The notes under the pieces: model-generated | The model's database searches: none | The model's input: the letters and a program-made list of their open reading frames with translations, nothing else | Told to the model about the DNA's origin: nothing | Assembly (NCBI GenBank): GCA_907165135.1 | Contig: OU015568.1 | Coordinates: 5,216,501-5,280,500, forward strand | DNA from: Oikopleura dioica | Taxonomy: Eukaryota > Chordata > Appendicularia > Copelata > Oikopleuridae | Direction of reading: 5' to 3' | Length of the DNA: 64,000 nucleotides | Part shown: positions 35,042 through 47,212 of the stretch, one piece after another | Numbering within the stretch: the stretch's first letter is position 1 | How the letters are laid out: each line of letters opens with the position of its first letter | Made by a program: the position numbers and the translations under genes

Positions 35042-37315
35042 TTATTTATACCTTTCACTTTTGACGATAATACTTGGAAGCGGGCGAACAATGTCTTCTG
35101 GAATCGGGCCACTGACTGGTCCCAAATAAGAGCTTCTAGCGGTCGATCCGTCAGGCGAACTCTCGTCGCTGAAAAAAACACACGTCAGTTGAAAGACTGT
35201 AATTGAAGAAAAACGCTACCTGTAGAGATTAACATGAATGTGAGACGGATTATAACAGACTTGTTTCACCGAGTTCTAAAAAGATCATCAAAAGGGTTTG
35301 AAATTGAGAGCCGGGCTTACTTTTAACTCGCGGTTGTATTTGATCTTGTTCTGCGTCTTCCAGAAGATGAACTTTTCATAAAGATAAAAATATATTGGGG
35401 AAAAAATTTTAACCCCCTGTCGCGCAGAAACCAAGTTTTCGACAAAAATATAATTTTTGGTAAACTACGCCTTTTGTTGTTTTATGCAAAAGGTTAAAAA
35501 TAGGTTAAAATTCTGTTGTTCAAGAATGCTTTCTCAAAATTTAACCCATCGACGCAGCATGACCAATCTTTTGTCCGATGCTTATTTAATTTCTGCGGCT
35601 TATCTGACACCTTTCAAACAAGCCTTAATTTTTGATTTGCCCTTTTTTGATTTGCCAAAAAATTAGTGAAGGCGCGCAAATAGGTTAAAAATTCATGAAG
35701 GAAAAAATTTTTATCCCTTCCGAAACGCTGATAAAAGCAAAAACGAAGCCCAAGGTGAACATGATTCGGCTCTTTCTTGAGGCCGAGAATTATGAGATCT
35801 AGTTGCTTTACTAAAAGCTCGGAACGTGGCCGGAAATTCCGCGAAACATTGAAATCTCAAAAAGCCTTGCCTGACCTTTAATTAGGCTCAAATCGCGCAG
35901 AATTTTGGACGGGACGGGAATACTTTTGTGGAGAGAAACGCTTTAGACAGGACTCCATTTCTTGATACATGAGATTTTGAAGCAATTTCAAGAAAAACCT
36001 TAAGGGTATCACCAAAATAAAAAGATTTCCGAAATCCGGTCGCGGTTCCGTGAAGTTTTCAATATTTATTGAAATTCTTTTTTAACGATTTTCTGAAAGA
36101 AATTTTTTTGTTAGTGATACCCTTAAAATTTTTCTCTAGAATAAGGGTATAACCCTTTATTCTCCAAATTAAAGGAACCTTACAATTTCAAGCTAAATTT
36201 CAAGCTTTATTTTACGCCACAGTTACGAGTTCTTTCAAGAGTTCTTTCCTTCTTACTTTTTATCTCTGTGGATACCCTTAGCCGTTTATCGAATTGAAAA
36301 TGAGTAAATACAAAAACCATAATGACACAATCTGCTCTAGGGTCCTCACTGATAAGAGCGCTAATACTGCCCGTCCAGCGCTTTAAAATTAAAATGGAGT
36401 CCTTCCTGTATGGGTTCTGAAGCATAAGCTTTTCCAGCCAAAACAAACCGATGAGACCTGAAAGAAGATAATAGCTAGAACACGTGACTCGCGGTGGAAG
36501 CGCGCTTTTTCGTGAGAAAGAATTTAATTCAAAGTGGAATTCCGAACGTGGTGATGACCCGCTCTTAGATCTTGCTTGTTGCTCGGATTCTTGCGATTCT
36601 TCGAGACATGGGGAAGGCCTTTCAATCTTCAAGGAGGGGCCAAGAACAAGGAGCAATTAAGCCAAATAGTTTTCATCGAAATTCACGCTCAAAATTTAGC
36701 TGCGTGCGGCTTTTTCAATATAATTGAAACTAAATAAGCCGCGCCTTTTTTTTATTCGAAAAAGCCGCGGTTATAATTTTAATTGCGGTTTTTTTGACTT
36801 TCTTTTGAAAAAACTGCGGCTTCTTTTTAAAAGCCGCTTCGCGGCTTCGAAAAAAAATATTTTTTTTTTATTTTTCTGAAAAGCCGCAAGCGGCTTTTTT
36901 AATGAAAATAAAATTTTTAAGGTAAAATGGATTGAAATTTGAAATTTTGATTGGGATTTTTCCCATTCCCTTTTTCGTATTTTTCAAATTTATGAAAATG
37001 AGAGTTTTGTGCCGCGTATTTTTCAGTCGGTCCACGTTGAACAGGCTTAGTCAGTTGCCTTCTAACTCTTTTTGGAATTCAAAGCCCGCGACCTGGCGAC
37101 TTTCCATCCGATTTTCTCGAGAAGGGTCACCGCCACCAGTTCCTTCAAAATAAACCCGAGAAGCCTTTTTCTTACCTGCGAGGAAGAATAACACGCCGAG
37201 GGACAAGGAGATGCAGATGACGGAGTTTAATTTGTTGAATTCGGGCCGGTTGGAGTGGGAAAGGACCAAAAGGGTGCGAAAGCTTTTTGGAGAGGCGACT
37301 CCGCTTGCTTTCAAA
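35042..37315 (-). CDS. Exon fragments of a putative membrane receptor with C-terminal tail
   Basis: The last three minus-strand exons are well phased: 35371-35321 (FIFWKTQNKIKYNRELK), 35275-35220 (NSVKQVCYNPSHIHVNLY) and 35168-35042 (DESSPDGSTARSSYLGPVSG, ending KSERYK and stop). Upstream hydrophobic candidates are at about 35770-35720 (MFTLGFVFAFISVSE), 36455-36405 (GLIGLFWLEKLML) and 37310-37175 (RTLLVLSHSNRPEFNKLNSV, then ICISLSLGVLFFLAG followed by a GT donor). The order, a hydrophobic helix after an HSN/FNKL-type stretch and a last helix followed by basic residues and a Ser-rich tail, recalls adhesion/secretin-type 7-TM receptors, but too few helices are resolved to assign this. Introns hold AAGCCGC hairpins and ATACCCTTA motifs. 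Confidence 0.4.
36704..36905. repeat. Cluster of AAGCCGC/GCGGCTT hairpins
   Basis: Repeated AAGCCGCGG, GCGGCTTTTT and AAGCCGCTTCGCGGCTTCG units with poly(A)/poly(T) spacers form several overlapping stems over about 200 bp, inside an intron of the receptor-like fragment set. Confidence 0.7.
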
Positions 37316-37420
37316 AATGGTCAGAAAAAATTTGAAATCAAAAAACTAAAAAATTTTTGGAAAAATCGCTTGAAAACGACAATTTGCGGAAAAAAATAAA
37401 TAAGAAAAAAAGTTTCGCCT

Positions 37421-37790
37421 AAAAAATAAGGACTTCCTCCAGAAAAAGGATATTTTTTCCAGATTTTTATATACAAATTTAATAAAGTGACACCCTTACT
37501 TCAAATCAGAGCTCAAACACTCATCATGGATGAGTCATCTAGGCTCGGCATTACCAAGTCGGCAACCTGTGTAGAAACCTGACTCAGGCTTGTGAAGACA
37601 TCAGAGAAGCGAAGCAGGACCCTGACTCAGATTTCTACACAGGTTGCCGAGCCGAGATGATTCATCATAGTCTATGATTCATAGATGAGCCTTTCGGCGC
37701 ATATTTGAAGTAAGGGTATCACTTTATTAAATTTTTATATTAAAATCTGGGGACAAACATCCTGATTTCTCAGGAAAGTCCTTATTTTTT
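37421..37790. mobile_element. Nested inverted-repeat elements
   Basis: The outer element has ends AAAAAATAAGGACTTCC and GGAAAGTCCTTATTTTTT, with subterminal AGTGACACCCTTACTTC mirrored by GAAGTAAGGGTATCACTTT. At its centre lies a CAACCTGTGTAG-family element (37561-37648; ends GGCAACCTGTGTAGAAACC and TTTCTACACAGGTTGCC), itself flanked by TGAGTCAT/ATGATTCAT motifs. Confidence 0.8.
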
Positions 37791-38698
37791 CAACAAAGCA
37801 TATGACAGACCGACTTGATTAATTTTTAATCGACTGGAAATGCCATTTTGTCGCCCTTATTTTTCTCCCTAACCGACCTCGGAAACGTCTTTATTTTGAC
37901 TCCTGAAATTATTCATCCCCCATTTGTGCAATAGACGGGATGAAAAACAGACAGGTAGTGGTGCAACTCTACTATTCCACTAAGACTGTCGCGGTACTTG
38001 AGCTTGAGCCCTCGTGCCCGTATAAGTATTTAATTGAAACGCTCTTTCTATTCTATGGTTATTTTTGGAAGTTGGCGAAAAGGGGGAGATCACGTGACTT
38101 TCTTTTTAGAAAAGTACAAGGCGCTTTTTCAAAGAAATTTTTTAAAAAATGGAAAAATGATTTTTTTTTCGCTTTTTTGTTTTTTTTTTGCGTTGTTTAA
38201 ATTAGGTCATAAAAGAAATGCTTGAAAAACGAAACAGTTCAAAACGCCGTGTTTTGGCTTTGTTTTGAGCTGGCTCCTAGCGGAGCCGAGCTGAGCGATT
38301 AGACTGCGCGGCCTTGTTTGTCCAAAAGCACCTCTCTAATTACCCAATACAACGGCACTCGAAATAACGACGCCAAGATCGCATGATAGTACGCGCTTCT
38401 ATTACTGTACTTTTAAAAGACAGGGAGTTCTTTAGTGGTTAGTATCGTGCTCCTCCAAAGTTTTGATAAAAAATTTTGAAAATCTTTCGCGAATTTTCTT
38501 TCAAAAAAAGGGGAAAACATCAATTTAAATGAGGTTTCCCATCGTTTTCTACCTTTGTATAGAGACACCCATATTTATTTTATGAAATGAAAGGCTGAAT
38601 CTTAGTTTTGAAGAAGAGGGGGCACGAATCGACCAAATACGACGATCCTGGCCAAAATTTTGGTCAAATTCAAGCCCTATCCGATGTCCGCGGTAGGC

Positions 38699-39144
38699 CA
38701 ATTTAAATTTCAGAATGGTCAATTTTTCTCTAGAAAAAGAGTCTTTCTGACCGTTTCCTCTTGTTTCCGGCCTTGAGCCAGGCGCTTCTACCGCCATTTT
38801 TTCGTCTTTTTTATCTGGCTTTGTTCTATCTTCACTGTAGCTCTGACTGTTTCAGTCTCCCTCTCTTACTCAGTAGTCGAGTACTACAAATGCTCGCCGG
38901 TTGCCCAGAAAAAAAGTGCAACTGCGCTGATGGAACCTGTCGAAATGAATATTCTAGCGCGCCAATTGCCAAAAGATTAATTAATGAACCAATTTCTTCC
39001 TACTCTCTTTTGCAAAGAAAAGTTCTTGAAAAAAAAAAGTTGGAAAATGAAAAACGTCGAAATGAATGGGACAGCCGACACTTAGTTCGGTATTCATTTA
39101 TTTTTCAGAAAGTGGAAAGCTTGAGCAGTTTTTCGAGGAGGTGA
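38699..39144 (+). CDS. Weak exon candidates for a single-pass protein
   Basis: After a CTAG acceptor-like site near 38734, two overlapping frames are open. One gives FPALSQALLPPFFRLFYLAL with a later CPEKKCNCADGTC. The other gives RRFYRHFFVFFIWLCSIFTV, continuing SVSLSYSVVEYYKCSPVAQK to a stop at about 38978, and looks more like a membrane segment with flanking loops. I cannot decide between them, and no start codon or upstream exon is fixed. Treat as a possible terminal exon only. Confidence 0.25.
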
Positions 39145-40623
39145 CAGGATGTCCTCAAAAGTAAGGAGCAACAGATTTGAAGAAACATCATTCTTGTAAA
39201 TTGACAGAAAACTAAGTCATTTATATTTAATCAATTACTCTATCAACTCACTTTAAAAATAACCAAATATGAGGAAGCATTTCATTTATTTATAAAATCA
39301 AAATAACGAATCTTATTCGCATAAGCATAAATTATGCTTGTGATGTCATTAAATTATGCTGCATAATTCTACCTTTTATCAAGATACTAAATTTAAACAT
39401 TTAACTCCAAATTACGATGTCAGTTTTCAAAACGTAATGGATCTCAATGAGATCATCTCATTTTAAGTCTAGGTTCGTACAGTAAAACCAGTACATCATA
39501 TCTAGTTCGAATGGTTTTTAGTACCAATTAACTGTCGTCGGCATTTAAACGCTCAGATAGTTATCGATGTCGCTGATTTCCTACGGTTTTCAGGAGATCT
39601 GGATATTTTCTATAAGGTTAACATCAAGTCACTTAGTTGTTTTCAAAAGTCGCTGATGAAACCTTACCTTTGATTTTCCATGACAATCAATAAAGAATTC
39701 AAAATCTCTTTTTCATCATAATTAGCTATTAACAGTAATCAGCATTCAAGCGCTCTTTACTGATTTATAACTGTTCTCTTGCATTTTAAGAAATATTCAA
39801 AATTGGTACGCACTTTTATACCTAAGAAAAAGAAAGGTGTGAAATGATAAAAAATCTATTTTCGACCTCTGGTCCCTTGAAAGTCCCGATAGCACAGATG
39901 TGCCAGTCCTCTTTTTTTCTAAAGCAGGAAATACCAAAGGCCCTTTATAAAATTGCGGAAAGGATGACAGGATTGTGGCGTTGAATTGAATCAAAATTTC
40001 GCTTTTCGAATTTTGTTTTGGGCTGGGTCCGTAACTTTTGCGCGTCATCTCGGGCGGCTCTGGGTCCGTTTTATCTCAAACAAAGTGACATGCTCCGGAT
40101 AGACACTTCGAAGCCTTTTTTTGCTGCTTGATAACATCCCACTAAAATACGCATACTGTAAGTAAACGTAGGGCATATACAGTCATGCAAGTTCATTTTC
40201 GTCATGGATTTTTTATGATTTCTTGTGGAAATTTTTGTCTAGAAAAAAGTTCAGACTAATTATTCCAAATCTTAGATCTTCGATTCGAGCATTCGTTAAT
40301 TGGTCTTAAGGGGGTTTGTTCTATAAATAGCGATAAAAAACGCGGCCACGTGCTTAACGAGCCCGATGACGGCATGGGGCGGCACAGGGGGGCTCGTAAG
40401 TGCCTGGCGCGATAACCTTTATCAATTATTTGGCAAACGAGACAATGCAACTTTTAGAAGGCGCCCTGCCGTGCGATAAACCCTCCTCCCAAGTGCCCAA
40501 AGCTTCGAATTGCTCCATCCAATTATTCGATATACATTTTTAACAACAATTTTTATTAGGAAAGTGACACCCTTAATTTATTATTATTTTATTAAAAAGA
40601 TAATTTATTAAAAAAATAAAGAT
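39145..40623. other. Intergenic stretch without supported genes
   Basis: AT-rich sequence between the weak plus-strand candidate and the 3' end of the SLC22-like gene. Several poly(A)-signal-like AATAAA strings near 40600-40620 could serve the minus-strand transporter on the other strand or be chance. No repeats of note. Confidence 0.4.
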
Positions 40624-42850
40624 TTAAAAAGAAGCTTCCGTTGTTGGATCTTCAATTCTTTCAAGACCTTCGTTATCATCGACAACTTCTTGAGCCGCTT
40701 GAATCTTATTCGGATTTTTATAAAATTCTACCGCCTCTTCGATTGTTTGCAAAATCGGCCGACCCTAAGAACAAAGAAAATCTAAAAAGCCGCAGAAGAA
40801 AAATCGACCGACCTTCACTTCAGGAAGCAGAAACATGAGCGCGCCGCCGACGATTCCAAAAATGCCAAAAATGAGATAAATGACCAATTGACTTTCTATT
40901 TGGATAATGAAAGGGCTGACGAAACCGCCGATTCTGCCTGTCATTGAGGCGAAACCAATTCCAGTGGAGCGGACTTCTGTTGGGTACAGCTCGCCGGCAT
41001 AGACGTAGATTGCGCAAAAAGCGCCGCTGACAGCGAATTTGCCTAAAAAATTGGTCATTTTTCGGTTATTTTTGGTCAAAAAAGCGCACGAACCGACGAA
41101 AGAAAGCCATCTGACTGCCTCATCCTCCCCCACTTCTGCTAAAATCGCGCAACCAACAGAAACGATTCCTCCAAAAAGCATCAATCCACCCGAACACCAC
41201 TTTCTTCCAACAATATCGAGAGCGAAAGTGACCAAAGAATACCCCAGCAGTTCCATGATTCCATTTATCGTATTGTTCAAGTACAAATTTCCACTGATGC
41301 TGGATACATTGAAGGATAAGCCGTAGTAGGAAAGAACTGTGGAAATGAAGCCAAAACCCATGATTAGGGCAACTTTTCGCATTTCTTTGTGTTTGAGCAA
41401 ATCCAAAATCGTGAACTTCTTCACTTCTGCTTCTTCTTCTCCCTTTTTCTCCTCAACTTTTCGGATCTCTTCTTCCAAATGATTGAGGAACTCATCGTCA
41501 AGGGACTTGTTTGTTTTCTCGGAAAACTCGGTCAGGACCTTCCTCGCTTCTTCATCCAATTTTCTTGAGTACAAAAAGCTCGGTGACTCGGGAAAGAAAG
41601 GCGTGACAACGAGGAAGATCAAGTGAGCCATGGCGACTGCAAAAGTCAATCCTCGCCAATCCGGAAAGAAATACCCGAAGCCGGAGAACATGATGTATCC
41701 CATTGCGTAGTAAACATGACTGGTTGCTCCAGCTACAGATCGTTTCGTTGGGCCGAGAACTTCCAGGGAATAAGCAACGAAAGCGAGCCAGGAAGTATGG
41801 TGGGTTCCGTTGTTGAGGGTTCTATAATTGAAGATGCGGATTGAAATCAAGGAAGATTACCTGAGAATCAAAAAGCCCCACTTGTCCGGCATCAAAGAAT
41901 GAATAAAGAGCAAAACCATTGTTACAACATGCCAAACAAGCAAAGAATTTTTTCTTCCGAATCGATCTGAAAAGCAATGGATGGCATGTTTTAGAGAAAA
42001 AATTGAAAATACTCATTATTTAGGTATCTTTGTTTCCATTTTGATTTTGTCTATTAGAGTTTGAGTTTGTGTTTGTGACTGTATTTTGGATTGCTATTGT
42101 GATTGTGATTGTGAGTTTTTGTATTTGAGATTTCTTGAAACTGAAGTTGTGGAAAGAAATTAAGAACGTTCGAATTTCGTACCTGTGTAAATGCCAGAAA
42201 TGAAAGCGCCGAGCAGAAGGCCAAATAAGCCCATGGCTGTTGACAGAGAGTCAAACCATTCCATTCCGCAGTGCAAAGTAAACTGGGGGACCGCAGTCTC
42301 CCATGGCTCTCCCTTGTCGAACATCAGATTCGTGACATTTTCACGCAGCGATCGGTCATATTCGTAACTCTCGCAAGCGACCCACTCTGATTTTTCTTGT
42401 GCATCTTTAACCAGGCAAGCTTTGAGGCTGTCAAAGCTGGAAGAGTCGCAGCCAGCGACAGTTTCGTTGGAAAAATTGCAATGGAAACAACCGCCATCTT
42501 GGGAAGAATCGAAGTTTTGACAAGATTGAGTATCAGTTGATAGTTCGAAGATTTCGTCGAAAGAGAATTTGTCTGCCAGACCAAGGTGGTCAAAAGCGCT
42601 AGTGCATCGATACGGAGGCTAGCGCAATGGTTAAAAATCGAGGGGCTACAGTAATTGCTTACAGTATATTGCGCGAAAACGGGGTACATCGACATGAATC
42701 CTCCAGCTAACGAAGCTACCCCGCCAACAGCTGTGATTCGGAACTGATACCATGAAAGATGCGGTAGCCGATCCCACACAAGGTCGAAACCACTCTTACT
42801 GTCTGAATCCTCTTTTGTTTTTGCTTAATTTTAAAGATCTTACCTGCCAT
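40624..42850 (-). CDS. SLC22-like organic ion transporter (MFS), 595 aa, 7 exons
   Basis: Exons 42850-42844, 42802-42663, 42618-42183, 41966-41861, 41821-41094, 41042-40813 and 40764-40624 are all phase-consistent (1788 nt). The first exon is only ATGGCAG. Helix 1 (FRITAVGGVASLAGGFMSMY) is followed by the long extracellular loop typical of SLC22, with PPYRCTSAFD, seven or so Cys and N-glycosylation sequons (NFSNET, NVTN). Then come the MFS signature DRFGRKNS between helices 2 and 3, ESPSFLYSRKLDEEARKVL after helix 6, a large charged central loop (EEEIRKVEEKKGEEEAEVKK), LDIVGRKWCSGG, and YAGELYPTEVRSTGIGF near helix 10-11. The C-terminal tail is acidic (ERIEDPTTEASF). It would act in the plasma membrane on organic cations, anions or zwitterions; the substrate cannot be told. 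Introns are 41-51 bp except 42182-41967, which contains a (CACAAT)n-like run. Confidence 0.93.
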
Positions 42851-43125
42851 AAGAAAAAATTCTCTGTCTGCGAGTCAAACTTAGCTCTTTCAGTACAAAG
42901 TTGTAGGTAAATTTGAGCAACAAATAACACTCTTCCCAGAATAAATCTCATAATAGACGGGTTTTATGGTCAAAACCGTGCGTATTTGACCGTTCTGTAA
43001 ATACGAGTAAATGACCTGTACTAATAATAAGATCTTGTGGGCGAATCTCATTGAGCAAATTTTTTCTTAGCAAATACAGTATAACCTGATACTAAAAATC
43101 ATTTCCATCATGCATTTGTCTCAAA

Positions 43126-44758
43126 ATGTCGCGAAAAAAGGGCAAAATAAGTGTTGAAAAAGAAGAGATTCCCGCAAAATACTTGACTGGAAATTACTAC
43201 TTTGAGAGCGGGGCATTTACGAAAGGAAAGACCTTCGTGAACAAGTGCAGAATTTGTGAGTAAGTCATCATTTCTGCACTTTTTTTTGCCATATGATAAG
43301 TATTCGTGATTTAATTTTAAAGTGTAATTGCGATAAAATTCTATTGCAACTTTCAATGTTCCAATGGAGAGCCTGCGAATCATGTTTACTGTATGGATTG
43401 TTTGTCGCAGCAAAATTTTGTTCATAAGCCTTAGGGTGGGCAAAATTCTTCATTGAAAAAACACGCGAATACTTGCAAACCCTAGTAGAGGCCAAACTGT
43501 AATTGCAGACAGTTTGATTATCGAATGGATCTTTGTCATCTTTTGATGCAAATTCGCTTCAATTGCTTTTACCTCGAATGCAAGGAATCCCTGACTTTCA
43601 CAAAATTCCTCCAACATTATCAACGCTGCGAATTCGCTCCAACCAGGGGTCTGGATTTTGGCCGAAAATGAAAAGCGAAAGCGAAAATTTTCTGAAAATT
43701 AAAAGCGAAAGCGAAGCGAAGCGAATCAAAATTACCAAAGCGAAAGCGAAGCGAAGCGAAAATTTTTCTCAAAAAGCGAAAAATCGCGAAATCTTTCCCA
43801 ATTCTTTGGAGGCTAAAATTGGCCGAATCGATAGATTATTTCTTTCAAATTCAGCGCTGCTATAGGGTTTACAACTGTAAATTTTCAACTTAAACCCAAA
43901 AAATTTGACTTTTTGACTCCAGGTAGCTTCAAGTGACGAATAAATTTTAATTTAAGACGGATAGAATCCAAAAAATTCACAAATCAGTTGATTTTTGAAT
44001 TATTTTCACACATTTTGTGTTCTGAAAAGTTAAAAAAAATTTTTTTGTGAAAAGCGAAAGCGAAGCGAAGCGAACTGAAATTACTAAAAGCGAAAGCGAA
44101 GCGAAGCGAATTGAAATTACAAAAAGCGAAATCGCTCATGAGCGAAATCGCTAAGCGAATCCAGACCCCTGCTCCAACAGGCCGAGCTCGCTTTCCTGAA
44201 GATCAAGAAGTCATACCAGTGAATGAAGGCAACAAAGAAGCAATAGAAGCTCGTCTTCCTGATGGCTTCGAAAGAGACCTCAACTCCCGAGAAAATGAAC
44301 TGCAATCAACGAGGAAAGAATTTGAGAAAATTTTCAACGAAGAGAAATCGCTATCTGATCATCTGAAGTCAGTTGACAAGAGGATAAGAGATAACTCATT
44401 AAAGACAGAAAATCTTCTGCAGGAAAATGAGGTTCTTACACGAGACAAAACTGAAACTGAGAAGAAGCTAAATATATTAAAAGAAAAGCAAGAATGCATT
44501 CGAGAGAAACCTGCAGCTCCAGCGGCCTATGAAGGTAATAGAATAACAGCTCATTTTTGTATTATTTCAGGACAAGCGGACGAAAACTCCTGCAAAATCT
44601 ATTTTCTTCTCTTCGATACAAATCTTCACCAGCGTTCATGTATCACGACATGCGGCCATTCTTTCTGCAAATCTTGCTTGAACGCTGTCGATCCAAAGAT
44701 CTTCCCGATTTGTAGAACACCATTCAGGATGAATGAAATCATTCAAATTTTCTTATAA
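43126..44758 (+). pseudogene. RING/coiled-coil gene, copy 1, interrupted by a hAT-like element
   Basis: Begins MSRKKGKISVEKEEIPAKYL and matches the downstream copy along its length: Cys-rich N-terminal half (KCRIC, YCMDCLSQQNF, FNCFYLECKESLTF), coiled coil (LNSRENELQSTRKEFEKIFN onward) and C-terminal RING-like module. Two lesions are visible. An insertion at about 43645-44171 splits the codons for CEFAPT|GRARFPED and brings stop codons; removing it restores the frame seen in copy 2. The RING has lost two metal-binding Cys: CKIY instead of CKIC and FPIC instead of CPSC. A 59-61 bp interval near 43434-43493, containing stops, can be read as a GC-AG intron (CAT AA|GCC...AG|G CCA). Unless the insertion is spliced out, the product is truncated after about 140 residues. 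Ubiquitin-ligase activity is unlikely for this copy. Confidence 0.8.
43645..44172. mobile_element. hAT-like non-autonomous element inserted in RING gene copy 1
   Basis: Termini CAGGGGTCTGGATT and AATCCAGACCCCTG are perfect 14-bp inverted repeats. The flanking CTCCAAC on both sides is a 7-bp (possibly 8-bp) target duplication. The interior of about 500 bp consists of AAAAGCGAAAGCGAAGCGAA repeats in two blocks around a unique AT-rich centre; no transposase. YAGGG-type ends and a 7-8 bp duplication point to the hAT superfamily. Comparison with copy 2 shows the gene was uninterrupted before insertion. Confidence 0.85.
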
Positions 44759-45081
44759 AAAAACGCTCGTTTTCAAATTTCTATATGATTCTTCTTCTTT
44801 TGTTGACCTTCACATTTATCCAATAAAATTTTATAACGACATCATTTATTGTAACGAATTTTGGAAAGACCCGTTGTTGTCACTGAAAAATTAAAGATTT
44901 GACCTTTCCCGTCAAAAAATATTTAATTTTAAAGATTTAATTTGTAAGAATTGAAAAACGTGGCTGCCCGTCACCCGAATGAGTAGACTCCTCCGGCGAA
45001 TTTCGCTTGGCAAATATTAAGCGATATTAAAAAACTCCTTCTCCCTCTTTCGAACGCACGTTTTGTCGTTTATACGCAGAT

Positions 45082-46040
45082 ATGTCACAAAAAAGAGGCT
45101 ATTTGAGTATCGAAAAACAAGAGATTCCAGCAAAGTATTTGGATGGTAATTACCGGTTCGAAGAATACAATGATCAAATGCATTCGATAGAACAGAAGCG
45201 CGTTTTCAAATGCCAAATCTGCTCGTATGTTCTGTAGAAGTGAAACGGAAAGATATTTTACTCTTTTAGAGTGGTTCCAGAAAAGTCTTACAATAATTTA
45301 TGCAGTTCGCGAAGAAATGTCAACAATTTTTGCATGGATTGCGTCGCAACGCAAAATCTCAAGCACAGAACAGACTGCGGCTGTGGAACTCGTAATTTTC
45401 ACACAATTAATCCATCCCAGCTTACCACACGATTCAAATGCTATTTTATTGAGTGCAGAGCTTCTTTGACCTTTAAAGAATTTTTTGAACACTATAAACG
45501 ATGCGAATTTTCGTCAGGCGGTCTTCGTTTTCCAGAAGATGATATTGAGAGAAACCTCGACTCCCGAGAAAATGAATTGCAATCATTGAGGAATGAGTTA
45601 GGGAAGATTTTAATCGAAGAAAAAGAGTTATCGAAACAGCTCACCACCATTGACAAGAAGATTTATGATAACACCTCCAAGATAAACAATCTCGAGCTGG
45701 AAAATAAGCAGCATGAACGAAATAAAAAGGATATCAATGTGAAAATGAATTTACTTACTAAGAAAAAAGAAAAACTTCGGGAGAAAACAGCAAGTCCACA
45801 ACTTACTAAAGGTTGATTAAATTCAAAAGACTGTTGCTTAAAATATTTACAGATCAAGTAGACGAGAACTGCTGTAAAATCTGCTGCCTTCCCTACGATA
45901 CAAATCTTCATCAACGTTCATGCATCATAAAATGCGGGCATTCTTTTTGCAAATCATGCTTGAATACAGTCAACCCGAAGATCTGCCCGAGTTGCCGAAA
46001 ACCGTTCAATGTGAATGAAATCATTCAAATTTTTTTGTAA
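45082..46040 (+). CDS. RING finger/coiled-coil protein, copy 2 (intact)
   Basis: Exons 45082-45224, 45270-45811 and 45853-46040 join in phase (873 nt, 290 aa). The N-terminal half is Cys/His-rich (FKCQIC, NNFCMDCVATQNLKHRTDCG, CGTRNFH, RFKCYFIECRASLTF, FEHYKRCEF), likely zinc-binding modules. Residues ~150-225 form a coiled coil (NELQSLRNELGKILIEEKEL, LELENKQHERNKKDINVKM). The C-terminal C3HC4 RING is complete: CKICCLPYDT, C-I-IKCGHSFCKSCL and CPSCRKPF. It is therefore a probable E3 ubiquitin ligase, cytosolic, partner unknown. Domain order (Cys-rich module, coiled coil, RING at the end) differs from TRIM proteins, where the RING comes first. It is a tandem duplicate of the damaged upstream copy, 323 bp away. 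Confidence 0.88.
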
Positions 46041-47212
46041 AAATATAATCATGCTTAAGAAATTCATCTTGATTCTTTATTGTCCATCTTAATATGTCCT
46101 TAAGGGTAATACCTTCGATTTCCGCAACTTTCCCATTGAATAACTCGGAAAATGTCAAAGAAATCGGAAATCCAATGGGGTTTCTAAGTAGATCTATCTT
46201 AGATCATTAATTTGTCAGAAGCGTTTTTGGAGTGCTCAACGAAAAATTGGTTAAATTTTAGGTCAAAGTGGTCAACTATGTCAAAATTGACTTTATTCAC
46301 GGTCGAATAGCTCGGAAGTTAGTCTGTTAACATGGCCTTCTTTAATTTTTTAAATGTACAATAGAGCTTTATCTTCAATGTGTCAGAAGGATTTGACGAT
46401 TGAAAGCAGAAAGACACTAAAAATAATTTTTTGAAAATTGTGTATCGGTAATTTTACCGAAATTGTGCATTTTTCAAAAGTTTGCGACACATTTTTGCCT
46501 CTAGAATCTAAAGTATGTTACTGAGAGCATTTTTAAGCCCACCAAAATACTCCCCTTGCTCTAAGCTTTCAAAAAAGCCCTTACTCGAGAAAATCGAAGA
46601 CCAAAAATTTTCTCCGAAAAAACTTCTAGAGCCCATATCTTGGGAGTGGTCAAGAATTTCAAAATTCTTTCAATATCAAACTTAGATAGAATTTTATGTA
46701 GAATTTATTTTTGAGAACCACTTTTATGTCCTTTGGAGATAAAGCCTATTTTTAAAATCGAAGGTAGTACCCTTAATGGTCATCCAATAAATTTCAAATC
46801 ATAAAACTCTGTTTAAATGTTTGAATTGATGAGAACAATGATGTATAATCGTTTGTCATGTTTTGATGGGTCTTCCGAGCGGGAATGCTATTTTCGTTCT
46901 TGAAAACAAAATTTGGACGGAAATCGGGAAGCGTCAAATCGTGAATTGTAAAACTATAAAAAATTTTAGATTTGAATGAAGGCTGACGACTCGTCAGTGA
47001 CGAGGCTGCATCTGCAATAATGATTGGCAATTCAATTTCGATCATTTCTGGCGGTGCGTGCACACAGCAATGTCCAAACAGAATTCAACGACTTGATTTC
47101 GAAGAAATTGATCAACCAACGAGTAATTTCATCCATTTTCGAAGGTTTTATTCCCATTATTTTTGAAGTTCCTGCAAATGACTGTGTGTAAAATTTAATC
47201 CGTTGTTTTTAA

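Noticed and set aside
36932-37153. Plus-strand frame with a signal-peptide-like start
   Set aside because: AT-rich hydrophobic run without downstream exon; overlaps the better-supported minus-strand fragments.
44111-44305. Start of an independent gene at 44111 (MKLQKAKSLMSEIAK)
   Set aside because: The first ~19 codons are read from the inserted element; the true gene part begins at APTGRARFPED.
46794-47160. Possible minus-strand coding exon (MDEITRWLIN / EMIEIELPIII)
   Set aside because: Two halves are in different frames with no splice site between; at most a decayed fragment.
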